From contig JAFRMK010000004.1 in the NCBI GenBank assembly GCA_017430725.1, forward strand, positions 1 through 39,061: a DNA stretch of 39,061 bases, in the 5' to 3' direction. The position numbers and the translations under genes are program-made. The DNA comes from Candidatus Saccharimonadota bacterium (GTDB lineage Bacteria > Patescibacteriota > Saccharimonadia > Saccharimonadales > Saccharimonadaceae). Within the stretch, counting starts at the first letter, position 1. Each line of letters starts with the position of its first letter. Positions 38,322 through 39,061 of the stretch are shown here, one piece after another. Under the pieces are notes generated by a model. That model made no database searches. It was not told where the DNA came from and worked only from the letters and a program-made list of their open reading frames with translations.

Positions 38322-38767
38322 TGGATATGGATGGTTTGGGTGGACTAGTAGCGTTCGTGGTGGGGTGGTTTTTCGCTCAGAGCGCCAAGCTATTGGGAGA
38401 TATGGCGCGAATGGGGCGACCGCTTAAGAAAACTGAGTTGATTGACGGTTTTTTGCGAAGTGGCGGGATGCCGAGCGGACATACGGCGAGTTTTTTGGCG
38501 CTGACGACCTTTTTGGGCGTGCAGAACGGGTTTTTGTCGCAGATTTGTGTTCTGTCCTTGTGCGTGTCGATTATCGTGATATACGACGCAATAAACGTGC
38601 GTTACGCCGTGGGTGAGCAGGGGAAGATGTTGAATATTATCGCGATGGACCACAACTATAAGAAGAGTAAGGTGAAAGTGGTCGAGGGGCATACCGTATC
38701 GCAGGTGATTGTGGGCGCGATAATTGGAATTGCGTTTGGCTTGCTGGTTGGTTTTGCCTTTAAATAA
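38321..38767 (+). CDS. DUF212 divergent PAP2-family membrane protein
   Basis: 148 residues. LRSGGMPSGHTASFLALTTFLGVQNGF, VIYDAINVRYAVGEQGKMLN and KVVEGHTVSQVIVGAIIGIAFGLLVGF are the three conserved blocks of the DUF212/YuiD family, related to PAP2 phosphatases (the PSGH and GHT motifs correspond to phosphatase motifs 2 and 3). Four hydrophobic segments. Possible lipid-phosphate phosphatase, for example on polyprenyl or phosphatidyl substrates, but activity in this family is unproven. GTG 38321 overlaps the last base of the gyrA stop; ATG 38327 is an alternative. Confidence 0.88.
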   Translation: MDMDGLGGLVAFVVGWFFAQSAKLLGDMARMGRPLKKTELIDGFLRSGGMPSGHTASFLALTTFLGVQNGFLSQICVLSLCVSIIVIYDAINVRYAVGEQGKMLNIIAMDHNYKKSKVKVVEGHTVSQVIVGAIIGIAFGLLVGFAFK

Positions 38768-38787
38768 ATGTTTTTTCCAAAAAACCC

Positions 38788-38816
38788 TTGCACATCTGGT
38801 TTTTTTGGGGTAGTAT
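38788..38816 (+). promoter_or_regulatory. rRNA operon promoter
   Basis: TTGCAC (38788-38793), 17-base spacer, TAGTAT (38811-38816). Transcription would begin near 38823, about 210 bases before 16S. Confidence 0.7.
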
Positions 38817-38825
38817 AGAAACAGT

Positions 38826-38953
38826 CCAATTGCGATGAACAATCTTTTGGAGGCTCTATACGCAATTGGTTTTGTGCTGTTTAACAATTTAGTTGTGCAA
38901 TTTATATCATCGTCAGTTTATTTTGTTTGAGTTTTGTCTTGACTTTGTCAAGA
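38826..38953 (+). other. Pre-16S leader hairpins
   Basis: CCAATTGCG/CGCAATTGG (38826-38834/38861-38869) and TCTTGAC/GTCAAGA (38937-38943/38947-38953) are perfect stems in the rRNA leader, likely concerned with antitermination or processing. The partner strand of any 16S processing stem lies beyond the window. 38870-39032 otherwise shows no gene. Confidence 0.55.
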
Positions 38954-39032
38954 TATCGAATCGATGCATTCTTGGAAATAGAAAATTCGTTTTCTAGTTC
39001 GTTTGGATGTTTGATTAGTCAAATTCAATATT

Positions 39033-39061
39033 TTTATGGAGAGTTTGATCCTAGCTCAGGA
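39033..39061 (+). rRNA. 16S rRNA, 5' end (continues beyond window)
   Basis: AGAGTTTGATCCTAGCTCAG at 39040-39059 is the universal 16S start (E. coli positions 8-27), with A in place of G at one position. The 5' terminus is estimated by alignment to E. coli numbering. Confidence 0.93.

Overview
The window looks like a chromosomal segment of a Patescibacteria/CPR bacterium, most plausibly of the Saccharibacteria (TM7) type. This assignment is inferred from several traits together: compact housekeeping genes (thrS without its TGS domain, a 257-residue miaA, a two-gene SufC/SufB-like Fe-S system), many genes that begin 6-10 bases after a TANAAT box and so appear leaderless, a Gram-positive-like sortase/pilin cluster, a VirD4-like ATPase next to core genes, and a diversity-generating retroelement (DGR), a class known to be common in CPR genomes. 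The + strand is G-rich throughout, even across minus-strand genes, as expected of a leading strand.

Bases 1-2217 hold most of a DGR: the 3' end of a target gene carrying the variable repeat (VR), an intergenic template repeat (TR) with its own promoter, avd, and a reverse transcriptase. VR and TR align over 117 bases without gaps. All 20 differences fall on TR adenines (20 of 36 changed), and none of the 81 other positions differs. This is the clearest unusual system in the window.

Bases 2230-10100 hold tRNA-Asp, a secreted propeller-like protein, tRNA-Thr(CGT), a small membrane protein with a membrane GT2 glycosyltransferase, and a surface cluster: a vWA adhesin, an isopeptide-type pilin, a SipA-like non-catalytic signal peptidase homologue and a class-B-like sortase. 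tRNA-Ala closes this part.

Bases 10100-19460 hold an unknown gene, a GT39 glycosyltransferase (-), tRNA-Thr(GGT), a sufB-like/sufC pair (-) directly downstream of tRNA-Val, thrS, a UvrD/PcrA helicase, a DUF1704/MATCAP-like putative metallopeptidase and tRNA-Tyr. Bases 19560-25000 hold rpsF-ssb-rpsR-efp-miaA, a winged-helix regulator, a degenerate MBL-like protein, rpmB, a membrane M50 protease, an unassigned structured RNA of about 135 nt, and a Nudix-RNase HI fusion.

Bases 25000-29770 are rich in RNA: rnpB, the infC-rpmI-rplT operon (-) with a non-AUG infC start, comM (-), tmRNA (ssrA) encoding the tag AEKTASKHLAYMPAYA, then about 1 kb without a credible protein gene. That stretch holds palindromic TTGTR-N5-TACAA sites, a leftward terminator, and a near-consensus promoter reading into a hairpin-rich sequence. 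Bases 29768-39061 hold a membrane protein, a small acidic protein, a large VirD4/TraG-like ATPase, gyrB-gyrA, a DUF212 PAP2-like protein, and the promoter, leader and first bases of 16S rRNA.
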